Program-made: the position numbers and the translations under genes
Shown: piece after piece, positions 22,807 to 36,322 of the stretch
Numbering within the stretch: position 1 is the first letter of the stretch
Layout: each line of letters starts with the position of its first letter
DNA from: Panorpa germanica
Lineage: Eukaryota; Arthropoda; Insecta; Mecoptera; Panorpidae
Assembly: GCA_963678705.1 (NCBI GenBank)
Contig: OY783204.1
Span: forward strand, 6,269,834-6,333,833
DNA length: 64,000 bases
Reading direction: 5' to 3'
The notes under the pieces: generated by a model
The model's database searches: none
What the model saw: the letters and a program-made list of their open reading frames with translations, nothing else
What the model was told of the DNA's origin: nothing

Positions 22807-25450
22807 ACAAAACTTAGAATATCCCAATAATACAAAATATTGTAATTGAAATACTACCAAAATCATCACCAAGTTGCAGATATTTTTGATGCAGTCAAAC
22901 AATATGTAGATTTTTCCATTTGTGTATGTAGAGTTCATAGCAGTGATTTAAAGGAAAAATTAGTAAACGTTGCCATAGATCCAGGAACACTACCACCATT
23001 AGTGCAGGATTTCGTGAAATTTGCTACTACATGAAAACCAAAAATAATATGCAGCCATCCAAGACTCGTTGATAGAGTCTTAAGTTAAATAAGATGAGTA
23101 ACCCACGCTTACCGTTTATATATACTATATATTGCTATATTTTTTTTTAAATAAATAAATATGATTTATAAAACATCTAACTTTTTTTCATTGAACTAAT
23201 TAAAATTATTTTTCTTCTTTTTATAATTAGATAGTGCTAAGTGCTTATTTTTATATGCATTTTAGCATAGCGGTATTACTGCGTGTTTGGCAGCACTATT
23301 TTACCCCCTCTATGGCCTATCTCGGGTGGAACTACTTACCAACGACCGCATTGCCGAACTGTCCTTAAGCCGGTTCCAAAAGATGCTACTAACACCTTCC
23401 AATGTTGGACGGTTGATGGTTGGACGCATCGTGTGGTCGATGATGGAACTAAGTGTGTCCAACGTTCACGTTGAAAGAAGTTCGAGCTGTTGTCGGTCTT
23501 TTGATTCTTGTCAAAAAGGGATTTTTCTACACCCACCATACACTTGATCCACATGTCATGCACTGCTGCACGAATCGTCGAACCATGGAAGGTTTTATAC
23601 TATACTTAAAAGTTTCTTTATTCACTTGAAAGTTTTGTTAGACAATGTCAGTGTCAATAATACCAACAAATTAATAAAATAAATAAATCATTCGGATCAA
23701 AAATTCGTTCCACCGTGTAGCAGGAATCTTGCCATGTCAATGTTCTAATATTTGAGTCACACGTTGGAGATTCACCGCATCGTCTGGAGCCGGCTTTACT
23801 CTCTTATGCGCCAAGGCGAACTGTTTACTTTGTATATAAAAAACCGGTGTATAATTTTTCCATGTGTATTCAATGAAATGAAATCAAGTGTGTGTTTTTC
23901 TTTGGTGTTCAACTTCTGCAACTAAAATAAATATAGTTATATTATCAATTTGGTAATTAACGAGTCCTTCGAATCATCATAGTGCGCGTAAGACCTATTG
24001 AAGATTTTGGAACGATCTATGTTGTTCCGAGAAGCCGGTTATAGTCAACAAGTCACAAAGCGCCTACAACAGGTGCTAGACTTCCATAGGTCCGATCTCA
24101 ACTAAGCGAAAGCATTTTAATAGCTCAAATGTAGTGGTACTCTAAAACAAAACTATCTTGACACTCTAGCATACGTTTACCGTTAAAATTATCCTTCCTA
24201 TTTCCAAAATTTTTATTGTTACTTTATAAAATTATACTTATGATCTATTCTAATATTTAAATGTTCTTAGTCTATGCAAATTTAGTTATTAGATCTATAC
24301 TTATAATATTTTTCTAGTTTAAATACTATCTATTATTTTGTAATGTCTAGTGGCAAATTAATCTGATTATCACATACTATTAATGTTTCCTTGAATATTG
24401 TTTTAATTAGAATAATGAAATAAATGCTTAATTTAATAGATGCGAAAATTCTTACAATTAATCATTTAAAATTGTTTAGCATGTATAAATAAATCATTTT
24501 ATTCTGCAAATAATACTTTCCTCAACATTTTAATTTTCTTCTCGGCATAAGACTAGGTTTATCCCATTGTGTTTCCGGAAGTGTTAAAGTTCTAAAGCCA
24601 CGACAATATGGTTGCATTACTTGGCGCCTCATCGATATTTCGCAATCGATAGTGAAGTCAAAATGGATGACGTATCAGTGAACGACGATTCTCGACAGAC
24701 GTGCACACACAAAAAACGCGTTACTCTCGTTTGCAGGGCAAGAAAGCAACCACAAATTCTGAAACCACGCTACCTAACGGCGTACTCCCCTCCCACTCTT
24801 GTGGTATTACACCACCTCGCACTTGAAATATTTGGATCTTTATGAGAAATCCTGTATAATTTACTAGTATGCACTTTATTGTAAAAGTTTATTTTTAATT
24901 CAAATGTTCTGCAGTTGTTGAGCACTTATAGGTCTGTGGTCACAAATTAAATTAAAATGTTTTCCTTTTACTTACTTTTAGGTTAGTAATAGTTAGTTTG
25001 TTAGTGTTTCGCGAAGATTCATTTGTTTGTTATTATTTAGATAAAGTATTAACATTTTTATATTAACTTTATTAACTTACTTGTATTTCTCCTACGAGAT
25101 GTTTACTGATAGGCAGTGGAACTCAGAATGAGGGCGAGCTTTTTAATTCGTGGTAACAGTTAAATACATGAATAAACTCGTGATTAGCAGGACGTTATGA
25201 ATTGCCATAAGCAGATGATACTCAACAATTAGATCAAATCTGTTTAAACCAAATATCAATGATCAAGTTGGCAGTGAATGTGTTAACATAATGAAATGGT
25301 TATCTCAAATATGTCGGCTTTTACATGAACAAATTATCAGCAAATTATTTGATGTCAAGCTAGCGGGGTTGATAGTAACTCCTACACTGTGCCAACTTGT
25401 CGAACGTCAAATATCCCAAATGACTTTTGTAGATGATGTAACTTTCTGGA
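22807..25450. other. Intergenic stretch before CRAL-TRIO gene A
   Basis: 22807-23035 continues the remnant interrupted by the LINE. 23270-23600 is GC-richer and coding-like on the minus strand (VRRFVQQCMTCG near its start), perhaps an old integrase-type fragment, but it is not assignable. 24540-24850 is another GC-richer patch without a recognised domain. The rest is AT-rich and featureless. Confidence 0.4.
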
Positions 25451-25535
25451 TAGCATAAAGTGTTTATAACAGTTCATTACAGTGATAACAAGTGTAAAGT
25501 CGTTGATTTTCTTCAATAACTTAATATATAAAAGG
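25200..25535 (+). promoter_or_regulatory. Promoter / 5' noncoding exon region of CRAL-TRIO gene A
   Basis: About 25280-25500 shares ordered motifs with the region upstream of gene B (45000-45195): GGCAG(T/C)GAATGTGTTAA, then a TTATAA or TATAAA box (25464-25469 here), then CATTACAGTG(A/G)TAAC(A/C)AGTG. A splice acceptor directly precedes the ATG exon (TTGTTATAG, ending 26009), so a 5' noncoding exon is expected. A GTAAAC donor candidate is at 25535. Conservation between the paralogues supports regulatory function. Confidence 0.5.
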
Positions 25536-26022
25536 TAAACTATTTGTCAAATAAAAGGTTAGAAAAATAATTGGTATGTTGTTTCTCCATTAGATAATTA
25601 GACGATTAATCACCTTATTTCATTTTGTTTTAATTAAATAGTATTGTCTATGTTTATTTCAGTTAGAATCCCGAACAATTGTGTAAAATTCACTTCTATA
25701 ATATAGGATCGTAACAAAGTAGCATCACTACAAACTTATATCCATAGAGATATAAGACTAGAGTACGCGAAGTGTGAAGAATTATACAAGTACTGTCACT
25801 GGCAATGTGGCATTCTCATACGATGGCATTATGAGAAATGGACATTATGACAGTTAAATTTTAGTCGAAACTCTTTAGCACATAGCTTAGAGTAAATTAT
25901 AGATTTTGAAAATACGACAAGTTAAGTAATTTTTGAAGCGGAACAAATTGGTAAAACTAAATAAAATAATTTCATTTTGAAAATTGTCTCTAACCTTAAT
26001 TTGTTATAGAGTGGTAGTTATC

Positions 26023-29000
26023 ATGTTGTCAGATCTAGATGAGTTACCTTTTATCCAGTTGGGAGAGCACATATTGAGATTGGAAGTGCTGGATTTAAGT
26101 CCAGAAATGCGCGAAATCGCACGAAAGGAACTCAGAGAAACTCCAGAAGTATCCCGGGAGGCTGTTTTAGAATTACGTGCTCTACTAAAAGGTTTACCTA
26201 ATACGTAAATGTTTTACCTAATATACAACGTTTTATAACCAACTTTACTTCTTTTTGAAAAAAAAAGAATTCCTCTTTGCCAATAAAATTCTTGGGAACA
26301 CAGTTTTAAGGATTATGATCCCTAAAGAACTTTATTTTTTAAAATGATTTTTTTATTTTTTATTAATGCTCGCTCTTCTTACTTCATTTTATTTACATTT
26401 TGTCTATTTACATTCCATTATTATTATTACTACCTAAAGTTTTAACCCCGCTTTATGCCATAACCTGTCTATGACTAAGCACACTGGCCACCTCGGATAT
26501 TTTAGTATTTCCTGCATACTCGTTGGCAACTCCACTCCATTTTTCACCAGTTAAAATGATTTTATTTTCCATTTTTCAGAGGAAACTGATCTTTTAGTGC
26601 CACTGGTCAACGATGATTGGCTTGTTAAATTTTTGAGACCTTGTAAATTTTATCCACAGAGCGCTAAAGACTTGGTAAATATTAAAACCGTTAGTTTTGT
26701 TCATAAATCAAGTTTGTTTAATATATTTGCAAGTTAAAAATAATTTCATTATTTACACTGACGACATGTGGTTTATGTGAAACTCTATTAATTGTGAATA
26801 TCAAACCCATTTATCTCTGTAACATTTTTATATGTGTACTACGTATATTTTACATATAAGTAATATAATAAGTTTCAAAGAGATTGTATTGTGGAAATTT
26901 AAGAACATATACTTTAACAAAAATGTTTTTCTCTCAGTAATGTGTTTCACTACTTCATTCGTCATTTTTCAGATTAAAAGATACTTTGCATTCAAATTGA
27001 AATACGCAGATGTGTATGATGGTTTTGTGCTTAGTCACGAAAGAAATGTTTTTGAAAACAATATACTAACAGTAGTTCCAAAACGAGATCAGCATGGCCG
27101 CAGACTTGTAATTTTAGAATTAGGAAGTAAGTACCTTAACTGGACTATCATTACATGAAACTTATATGAAATATGTTATTCCATTTCACATTTTAATTCC
27201 ATTTTTAAATTGAAATCTTTAAAATGTGTTCGCATTCAATAGCGCAATAGATATGCAAAATTTTAATCATTTTATCATTTACGGATTAAATATAATATAG
27301 TAAAGAGTGCCCATATTTTTTCTTCTAATTTTTCCAAAATTACGGGTTGCTATGAAATTCAGGGAAAAATCACAGTTCGCCAAAAGTCTTAGAATAATTT
27401 TCTCTACAAAATAAGAAACTTTCAAAAGCAGACGTAACCGTTTTAAGAATATATAAACACTTTAGCCTAATACACCTGGAACATTATAAATAGTAGAGTA
27501 CTATATCCGATATTAATAATGTATCTGTTTGTAGAAAATTGGAAGCACAACAAATATCCTTTGGATGAGGCATTCAAGACACTTATATTGTTCAGCGAGT
27601 TTGGTCTGTTGGAACCCACAACTCAAGTAAATGGAATAACTGTGATATTGGAACTGGGTGGATTATCCATGCAGCAAGCATGCCAGTTCACGCCACCATT
27701 CGCCAAGAAATTATTAGACTGGATTCAAGTTTGTATTAATTAAGTCTTACCATTTTCTACTTTATGAATCTCAATTATTCTTCTAACTAGGCGTTTACCC
27801 CCGCCGCAAGCAATGTCTGTCTTTTATGTGCAAATTAAATTCATTTCATATTTTACGAGTAATTCCTCGTAATTCCATTTTTATATTGAAATATTTAACT
27901 CTTTCTATAAACATATAATCATTTAAACATATAAATATATAATTATATAAACATATAAACATATAAACATATAAACATATAAACATATAAACATATAAAC
28001 ATATAAACATATAAACATATAAACATATAAACATATAAACATATAAACATATAAACATATAAACATATAAACATATAAACATATAAACATATAAACATAT
28101 AAACATATAAACATATAAACATATAAACATATAAACATATAAACATATAAACATATAAACATTAAAACATATAAACATATAAACATATAAACATATAAAC
28201 ATAAAAACATATAAACATATAAACATATAAACATATAAACATATAAACATATAAACATATAAACATATAAACATATAAACATATAAACATATAAACATAT
28301 AAACATATAAACATATAAACATATAAACATATAAACATATAAACATATAAACATATAAACATATAAACATATAAACATATAAACATATAAACATATAAAC
28401 ATATAAACATATAAACATATAAACATATAAACATATAAACATATAAACATATAAACATATAAACATATAAACATATAAACATATAAACATATAAACATAT
28501 AAACATATAAACATATAAACATATAAACATATAAACATATAAACATATAAACATATAAACATATAAACATATAAACATATAAACATATAAACATATAAAC
28601 ATATAAACATATAAACATATAAACATATAAACATATAAACATATAAACATATAAACATATAAACATATAAACATATAAACATATAAACATATAAACATAT
28701 AAACATATAAACATATAAACATATAAACATATAAACATATAAACATATAAACATATAAACATATAAACATATAAACATATAAACATATAAACATATAAAC
28801 ATATAAACATATAAACATATAAACATATAAACATATAAACATATAAACATATAAACATATAAACATATAAACATATAAACATATAAACATATAAACATAT
28901 AAACATATAAACATATAAACATATAAACATATAAACATATAAACATATAAACATATAAACATATAAACATATAAACATATAAACATATAAACATACTAGC

Positions 29001-32000
29001 GCTTCGCCCCGTCGCAAAGCGACGTGTATATAATATTTGTGGATAAATAAATTTATATGCTAAATTGAAAATAATGCAAAATATTATTTTTAAGTAATTT
29101 TCGTTAAAATATATCCTTTTTTAAATTTATGTTTCCTTATTTTGTTATAATTCTTTCATTTACAGTAATAAAGCATTGTATTGACCAGTCTCCAGTGCCC
29201 CCGCCCATAAGCCCCCATCATGACCTCTTGGGTCCATGCTCTATTACGTTTCCGAACTTTTAATTTGATTCCTCTAAATTTCCGCCGTGGAGCGCCTTCT
29301 TCCTTTAGCACTCTGTATCGCTCCTTTCCTGAGCATCGTCGGTCCTTAGAGTACTTTCACAGCGCCCCCGCTTTAGCACTATAATTAAATAATCCTTCGT
29401 TTCCTCCTCTCTGTGTAAAATTATCATTTACCCTAATGAAGCACAGTATTGAACAATTTCCACTGCCCTGCCCCTAAACACCAATCATCAACCTTGAGTC
29501 CATGCTCTGTATCGTACTCGCACTTTCAAATGTATTTCTCTGCACCTCTGCCACAATGCGCCCACTTGCAACACCACAGCCCACCTGAGCATCATCGCTC
29601 ATTAGGGCACTTTATTATCGCCCCCGTTTTAGCGCAATCATTAAATAATCCTGCGCTTCCACCCCCTGCTTACTAATCTCTTAACAATTATTTTTCAAAA
29701 TTATTACTTTACTGGCAACCTGCATACTAAATTTCATCCTTAGAAGTACATTATTTTTTAATAATTATTCGATAAGATAAATGTAAACCTACCAATTACA
29801 TCAATTAATTTATGTTTTTAAAGCCTAGCGGTTCGCTCCTAATAATCTCATCTCTAGCCCTTATCTCTCTTGTTATTGCACTTTCGATTTAATCCCCATG
29901 CACCGCTTACAGTTCTAGCACCAAAGCACATATTCTGCAACACGGTTGTCTCCCAGAGCCATTATAATCTATCGTCACTACTTCTAACACCACCGTTACC
30001 TACTGAACCCCCGCGCCACACTCTCCTCCAATGAGGCACTACCAATTCGATATTACAGCAATTCATTTACATAATTAAAACAGCACTGTAATCTTATGTT
30101 CTAATTTTCGTATTTATATTTACGATATAATATTAGCCTCCCCATTAATCCGTGCTCATGAAATAAAATTGTCAAATTTTAGGCATAACAATCTATTTTG
30201 CTCGTAACAATTCTCTCTACCTTTATAACCTTTATCTACCTCTACTTTTATAAATGATCGAAATTTCAAAATTGAGCTCTTTGGCAAAACCTTTCCCGCC
30301 CCCAATTTCAAGCCGCTACTAAGGTTAAATTTATTTTCGCAAATATGCACATGCATAGTTTCTATTTTTTTTAATTAGATATTTGGGGCTGTTAACTATT
30401 TCCCCCCTATACCTCTCACTCCCATTCGATTTCGCAGCACAACAAACGCACCAAAAATCAATCCAATTCTACTACTGAATGTAATTTGACTTTTAAACTT
30501 ATAGAGAACTATTGTGCTTCTATTCAATATACTACATGCAAAATATCATCGTTGTACCTCTGTATTGTTATTATACTCGGTTTAACACCCCCTGCTCTAA
30601 TGGTACACATAAGAAAATATAGTTTGTTTATATTTTCGTTATTAATGTGTTAATCTATATCTGCATACTAAATTTCAGCTTTGTATTTTTATTTTAGCAT
30701 TAGTACCCCCCACATACCTCCGCTACTGAAGAAGTTTGTCAAATTTTAGCACAGGGATCTATTTTATTTGTATCTAAGAACATATATTCTAAACTATAGC
30801 CATTCATCTCTATATATTTCATATTTCTGTTTTTTGGCCCCCAGCGCCCGCCGCCTCTGGAAAGTTGCAGTTTTCTATAGTTTGTCTTTAATGACACTCT
30901 ATATAGGGCCTACGTTCCAAATATCAACTTTTTACCTCTATTGCGACATTGCCCCCAAAAAATCACGCCGCTACTGAATTAAAATTTTGGTAATCCAATT
31001 ATTGGCAAACATGCGCAATTAGTGTCTCAATACATACCCTAAGTTTTAATACTACTTTTTCAATATTTCTGGCTTTTACTGTCTCAACCCCCGCCGCCAC
31101 TGGAAATTTGGGGCTGTTTATTTTTTTTCATTAATGACTGTCTAGAGCGAGCCTACATATTAAATTTGAACGTCCTAACTCTATTCTAACATTGCCCCCG
31201 GAAATTCGCGCCACTACTGAACTCAAATTTCAAATGTCCAACTATTGGAAAATGTGCACAATTATGATCTCAATACACACACCAAATTTCAGTTTTCTAT
31301 CTTTTCTAGTTCGTCAGATATTTGCAAAAGTATTTTTTCGAATTTTTTAGTTTTTCCAGAATAATTTTTTCCAGGGAAATTCAGGGAAAAATTCAGGGAC
31401 GTAGAAAGTCTTAGAAATTCGTCCTTTATCATAATATCAAAATTTAAAAAACTTTGTAGGCGCCGTTTAGAAGATACCATACAGATTTTGTTACCGGATA
31501 TATATATATATAAATATCTATGAGTTCTTATGAGTTTTCCATGTTAAATTGGAACATTACGAACATTATAATAGTAAGATAAACATATAAACATATAAAC
31601 ATATAAACATATAAACATATAAACATATAAACATATAAACATATAAACATATAAACATATAAACATATAAATATATAAACATATAAACATATAAACATAT
31701 AAACATATAAACATATAAATATATAAACATATAAACATATTTTAGAAGTTATTTTGTCATTTGTCACTTCGATTTCTTAAATTGTTATAATTATTTTTTA
31801 ATGATAAAGCTAGAATACTCATAATCATTTAATACATTTTAGGACAGTGTTCCTCTTCGTGTTAAAAACGTGCATATAGTAAACCAACCGTATATCTTCG
31901 ACATGGTGTTCCAACTATTCAAACCATTCTTACGTGAGAAACTGAAGAGTAGAATTGTTTTTCATGGAGCAGACATGAACTCGTTACATAAATATGTGTC

Positions 32001-35000
32001 ACCAAGTTGTTTACCAGCAGCCCTCGGAGGTAACTTCGATGATCCGCGTATATCCTGCATGCATTTGTATGATCTGTTAATCAATTTTGGTGACGAACAT
32101 ATAGGTATGTATATTTTTTCATTTCTTTCTCCTTACACTTAGTACATTATTTCTTTCGTTTCGTTTAGACATTGGATATTGTATTACGAACACTATTAAC
32201 TATATTGAAATATAAATTGTAGATATTTAAACAAACAGCGATATCGGGACAATTATATTCCTCGAGTACCTTTAGCACCGAAGGAAAATATGTTTTACCC
32301 TTAGTGGGCTGTTACATTGTTCATATCTTGGTTTTGGTTCCCTTTGGAATAAGTAGGTACAAGTAAGATTTCTTTGACCTATCATGAGTCTACATCTTAC
32401 TACTTAAAGCTTTCTATTTAGTCCGACTGGAAATTCTTGTTTGCAAATTGATGGCTTCACTTAATCACTTAATTTGTTATCACTTTCTTCACTCCATTCT
32501 TCTTGGTATGAATAATTTATTACATTGTTGCTTCTTCTGGAATTCGCCCTGAATGAATTGCTTCTTTACCATAATTATTAACTTGTTCGTTACGTGTAAT
32601 ATCGATGTGAGACAGAATCCATAAAAATTGAGTTTCTATTTGCTTGTTGTGGAGTTTGTGCATTAGCCGGTGGATTGATTAAACTATTGGGTGGTTGTTA
32701 TAGGGAGACACTCAGGGAGTCAGATAAAATTAGAATATTTATTTTGTTGTTAGTTGTTATGATGTTTTATTAACTTTCTTTTATATCAAATGTAAAAACA
32801 CTGTTGCTTGCGTCTAGTTTGATTTTTCTCAATTGTTTCTTCAACCATATAAGCGCAACCTATCTCGCTTTCTAATTTGGGTCCATCTATATAGATTTTA
32901 ATGAAATCTTGGTGTTCTTCCAAAATACTTTTCAGTACCGACCTGTAAATGGTTGAATTGGTATTACTTTTAGTCATTTTTGACAGAGTTAAATATATAG
33001 ATGGAAGTCTTATGATCCATGATGCTATTGAAAATTGTTACAATTGTTCTTGTTAGATAAAGAATTTTTATCTTTGACATTTTTTAATCTGATAGTGGGA
33101 TTTGATGTGACAGACACATGGCAATTAAGATATAACTGATTTTGCCTAAGTGCAGGCGGTGGTTCTCCACTTATGGCATATAGGCTCTTTGCGGGAGATG
33201 TTCTAAACGCACCAGTGGCTAGTCTTAAACCTGCATTATAAATACTGTTGATGAGTTTAAGAATATTTTTATTTGCAGTTTAATGTATAATTCCACCATA
33301 ATCTATTTTAGAGCGAATCAAAATTTGAAAAATATGCTTTAGTGTTTTCTGGTTTTCTGTCCTCAAATATTGCATGATATAACTTTCATAATGTTTATGA
33401 CAATACTACACTTTGGTTTAATTTTTGATATGATCGACCCAGGATAATTTCTCATAAAAAATCATTCCCAAATAGAAAATTTGATGTGTATTCGTTATGT
33501 GTATAAGTTCTTTTTTAAATACAGTCAGTCTTGGAAGAGAAATAAGCTACGGTGATTTCTTAGAAAGGATGCTTTATGTGGTGGATAATGTATATCCTGT
33601 TTTATTAGACCAGTCTTCTAGACAGTTTAGAGCTGATTATAGTTTTCTTTAAGCTATTTCTATATCCTTGTTGCTGCAGTAAATAATAAAGTCGACAGCA
33701 TAAAGGCCTGTTTTCACGGGATTTTTAATGTTATTGATTAAATTGTTAATTGAAATTAGAAACAATGATACATTAAGAACTGAACCTTGAGGAATATCAC
33801 TTTCTTGTTTAAATTCTTGTGATTCATTGTTTTTTAAATCCACACCGAGTTTTCTTGTTTTAATTAAATTTTTAACGAAATGGGCAGATGACCCTTTATG
33901 TTCCATAATTCTAGTGCTTTTAATATGTTGTATCTCCATGTTCGATCGTAAACTTTATCAATGTCTAAGAAAATTGCTACAGTTTTCCGGTTGTTTGCAA
34001 AGCTATTGAGTATTTCCGTTTCCAGATTAACTATTTGATCTAGTGTAGAATGACGCTTACGAAAGCCACTTTATCTACGTTCTAAGAGATTTCGTGTTTC
34101 TAGGATATATATGAACCTTTCATTAATGATTTTTTCTAATAATTTGCTTAAGGTGTTCGTTAGAGATATAGGTCTATAGCTATTGATATCGGTTGCGTCT
34201 TTTCCGGGTTTTAGAACTGGTAATACAATTGCTTTTTGCCATTCTCTTGGAAATATCAACTTGTTGGAATTCATCCAGATATGATTAAAGAATTTTAATA
34301 TTATTTTTTGGTTTCGGTAAGTAAATATTTTATGAAATAGTTATGAATGTTGTCTGCACTTGGACAGAATAGTTTAAAATTATGGAGCGCTGATTTTAGT
34401 TCGTCTAAAATTATTAGAATATTATTTGATTCACTGTTGTTAGATAATAAATTTATTTCTATATATGTTTCTCAAGGCATGTGTTGTTGAAATCGTGTTG
34501 GATATTTAGAACTGCTGAAGTTTAGATAGAAATTTTTATCGAATAAAACCAACTTTTTCTGGTTGTGAAGTAATTTTGTTGAATTTTTGCTAGCTTACTT
34601 TTATTGATTTTATTTTGTTCTGTACTTCCTTTGTTTGTGACTTTATAGTAAAAATAAATTGTTCCCATGATTGTTTCCTTGCTTGCTTTATGTGCTTATG
34701 TGTGATTGTGCTACTGCTCTTAATCTTTCAAATTCGACAAAAAGTTCTACAGTTTTGTGACGTTTGTATCTGTTAAAAGCTGTTTTCTTCATTTTAACAG
34801 CATTAGCACATGTCTCATTCCACCAAGGTAGGGCTAGTTCGTGGGTTCTTTTTTGAAATTAAGTTATTTACTGCTGCTAATACCTTGGACCTAAAAGATT
34901 GTGTTATCACATCTATGTGATCATCTTCATTAAATGTTATGTTATTATTGGTTATTTCTTCAATATATAGATTGCAATCCGCTTTCGAGATGTTCCATCT

Positions 35001-35910
35001 TAACTCTGACCAGTTCATATCTATTATATTGTTTACTATTAGAAGTTGAATTGGAAAATGATCACTTCTATATAAATCTGGTTCAAACTTATTATGCTTT
35101 AAAATCAGATCCTACACAATCTTATTTCCAATTTCTGCTGTTGAACATTTTACAATGGCCCTATTTTTCCTTACTTTCTTGATTTCTATGATATTATTCT
35201 TGTCTGTTACTTTTCAAGTTATTTCTGCTAGCTTTTTAATGGACTGAACATATTTTGTCGGTCTTGCTGTGTTATTGTCATGACGTTATAGGTGTTGTAA
35301 ATATTGTTGCCATTGTATTTGTTCACATTCAATATCACACTATCATCATCCATAGGTAAAGTATTGTTATTTGGATGATCACAAAAATGACCCTCCATGG
35401 CTCACACCACCATCCATTACACACAATAAAATAAAAAAAAATAAAAAAAAAACTAACAAATAATATTATGTAAATTCGCTTTATTATCAATACGAAAATA
35501 AAATAAATTACATCTGTATTTTTGCAACAAAAAAAAAATAAAATATAATAAAATATACATGTTTATTTATTTCTTCGACGACACAGTGGGCGAGAGCATT
35601 GATGCTTGACGCCGACTGCTGTGTCTTCGGGTTCGATCCCCGGACCAGATATATATTTTCTGGGTTTGGTTATTATGAACTTATATTGATTATGGTCATA
35701 CATAATCATACAGTTATTAGGCAGTGGTGTAGCCCACATATATGAGGCCACGACACCATAAATACTGCCAACATTGAAGGAGGTCGTCGGTGATACGACT
35801 CAGCATCGGAAATAGGCCGACGTTAAATAAATTAAATAAAAAAAAAATATTTATTTCTTCTATTTTTGTTTCTTTGTGTTTCAGCTATTAACTCTTATGG
35901 CTACAAGTAA
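26023..35910 (+). CDS. CRAL-TRIO lipid-transfer protein, gene A (alpha-tocopherol-transfer-protein-like), 6 exons
   Basis: Exons are 26023-26191, 26580-26674, 26973-27126, 27535-27728, 31843-32104 and 35885-35910, all GT/AG and phase-consistent, giving 299 residues. Residues about 1-95 are the helical CRAL-TRIO N region (LSPEMREIARKELRETPE; FLRPCKFYPQSAKDL). Residues about 100-275 are the lipid-binding SEC14 domain (PKRDQHGRRL, GGLSMQQACQFTPPFAKKLL, HIVNQPYIFDMVFQLFKPFL, HGADMNSLHKYVSP, CLPAALGG). Insect members carry hydrophobic ligands such as retinoids or tocopherol in the cytosol; the ligand here is unknown. The usual LPxxYGG reads LPAALGG. The C terminus (SYGYK) is four residues shorter than in gene B. 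Introns 4 and 5 hold large repeat insertions. AATAAA is at 36013-36018. Confidence 0.9.
27946..28995. repeat. (ATAAACAT)n octamer microsatellite, about 1.05 kb
   Basis: About 130 head-to-tail copies of an 8 bp unit with only isolated variants (near 28160 and 28201), in CRAL-TRIO gene A intron 4. Its right side stops abruptly at ACTAGCGCTTCGCCCCGTCGC. A short sister array in the same orientation is at 31579-31740. Confidence 0.97.
28996..31578. repeat. C-rich divergent tandem-repeat block between two octamer arrays
   Basis: It begins CTAGCGCTTCGCCCCGTCGCAAAGCGACG, which forms an 8-9 bp GC-rich hairpin. It then consists of diverged tandem copies about 250-265 bp long. 29160-29400 resembles 29425-29670 (GCCCCCG(C/T)TTTAGC and AATTAAATAATCCT motifs), and 30745-31010 resembles 31010-31270 (CGCC(G/T)CTACTGAA, TGCGCAATTA...CTCAATACA). 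No ORF. The octamer array may be the tail of an unidentified retroelement lying on the minus strand. Confidence 0.5.
31579..31740. repeat. Second (ATAAACAT)n array
   Basis: About 20 units of the octamer, with a few ATAAATAT variants, about 100 bp upstream of the acceptor of gene A exon 5 (31843). Confidence 0.95.
32780..35410 (-). pseudogene. Decayed LINE, minus strand, in gene A intron 5
   Basis: Read on the minus strand from 35410 downward: an ORF1 N-terminal piece (YNTYNV..., FSPLKS, IEIKKVRKNRAIV-like) similar to the I-like element; an endonuclease tail with SDHFPI near 35050; a linker (35018-34815); RT pieces at 34274-34071 (VLPVLKPGKDA, SYRPISLTN) and 33939-33649 (DIPQGSVL, then YAVD in place of YADD); and an RNase H start near 32880 (IYIDG...GCAY). 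Internal deletions, stops and a lost catalytic Asp show that it is dead. Confidence 0.85.
35577..35847 (+). mobile_element. tRNA-derived SINE with 13 bp target duplication
   Basis: The head carries an A-box-like AGTGGGCGAGAGC and a perfect B box GGTTCGATCCC. The body is about 200 bp and the tail is AAATAAATTAAATA plus A's. The flanking duplication TATTTATTTCTTC lies at 35564-35576 and 35848-35860. It inserted only 37 bp upstream of the last exon of gene A, so its right duplication now forms part of the pyrimidine tract before the acceptor. Confidence 0.88.
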
Positions 35911-36151
35911 AGCTACAAAGTGATTCCAAGAAAATATAACTTAATATTTAGAAATGAAGCATATTGATTAAAAATTAAACGTTAAACACAAATGTATCAT
36001 TTACGTAAAATTAATAAATATACGTAAATCTCATACAACTATGTTTTAGTATATTGGTCAGGCTCTAATACTATTATTAATTATGATTTGTTGGTGTGAT
36101 TATTAATTATTATATTTTGTTATTTAATTTAAATAGTTTATTATTGTAAAT

Positions 36152-36322
36152 AGGGGGCATCCATTATTTACGTCACAAGTGTAACAAGACGTGACAAGGA
36201 CGGGAGAAATCACAAGCTACGTGAAGTCACATCTAATCTAATATTTGAATTAATTTTTTTTTCGAAATGTGTGACGTCGCAACAAGGGGCGATAGTGTGA
36301 TGTAATTTATGAATGACCCCTT
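36152..36322. mobile_element. Short MITE (171 bp) with AGGGGGCATCCATTATTTACGTCA-like ends
   Basis: The left end GGGGGCATCCATTATTTACG and the right end, reverse-complemented, GGGGTCATTCATAAATTACA are diverged inverted repeats. AT dinucleotides flank both ends, compatible with a 2 bp target duplication as in ISL2EU/IS4EU-type elements. No coding capacity. Confidence 0.6.

Noticed and set aside
23283-23563. Overlapping ORFs on both strands in a GC-richer patch
   Set aside because: Some minus-strand similarity to an integrase zinc-binding pattern was suspected, but frames are broken and I could not recognise a definite domain.
24612-24845. 77-codon ORF with good base composition
   Set aside because: No recognisable domain, splice signals or paralogue. 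It is left as intergenic.
27846-29017. Minus-strand ORFs of 274-382 residues (MFICLYVY repeats)
   Set aside because: They are translations of the (ATAAACAT)n microsatellite. The octamer has no stop in any minus-strand frame, so long ORFs are unavoidable.
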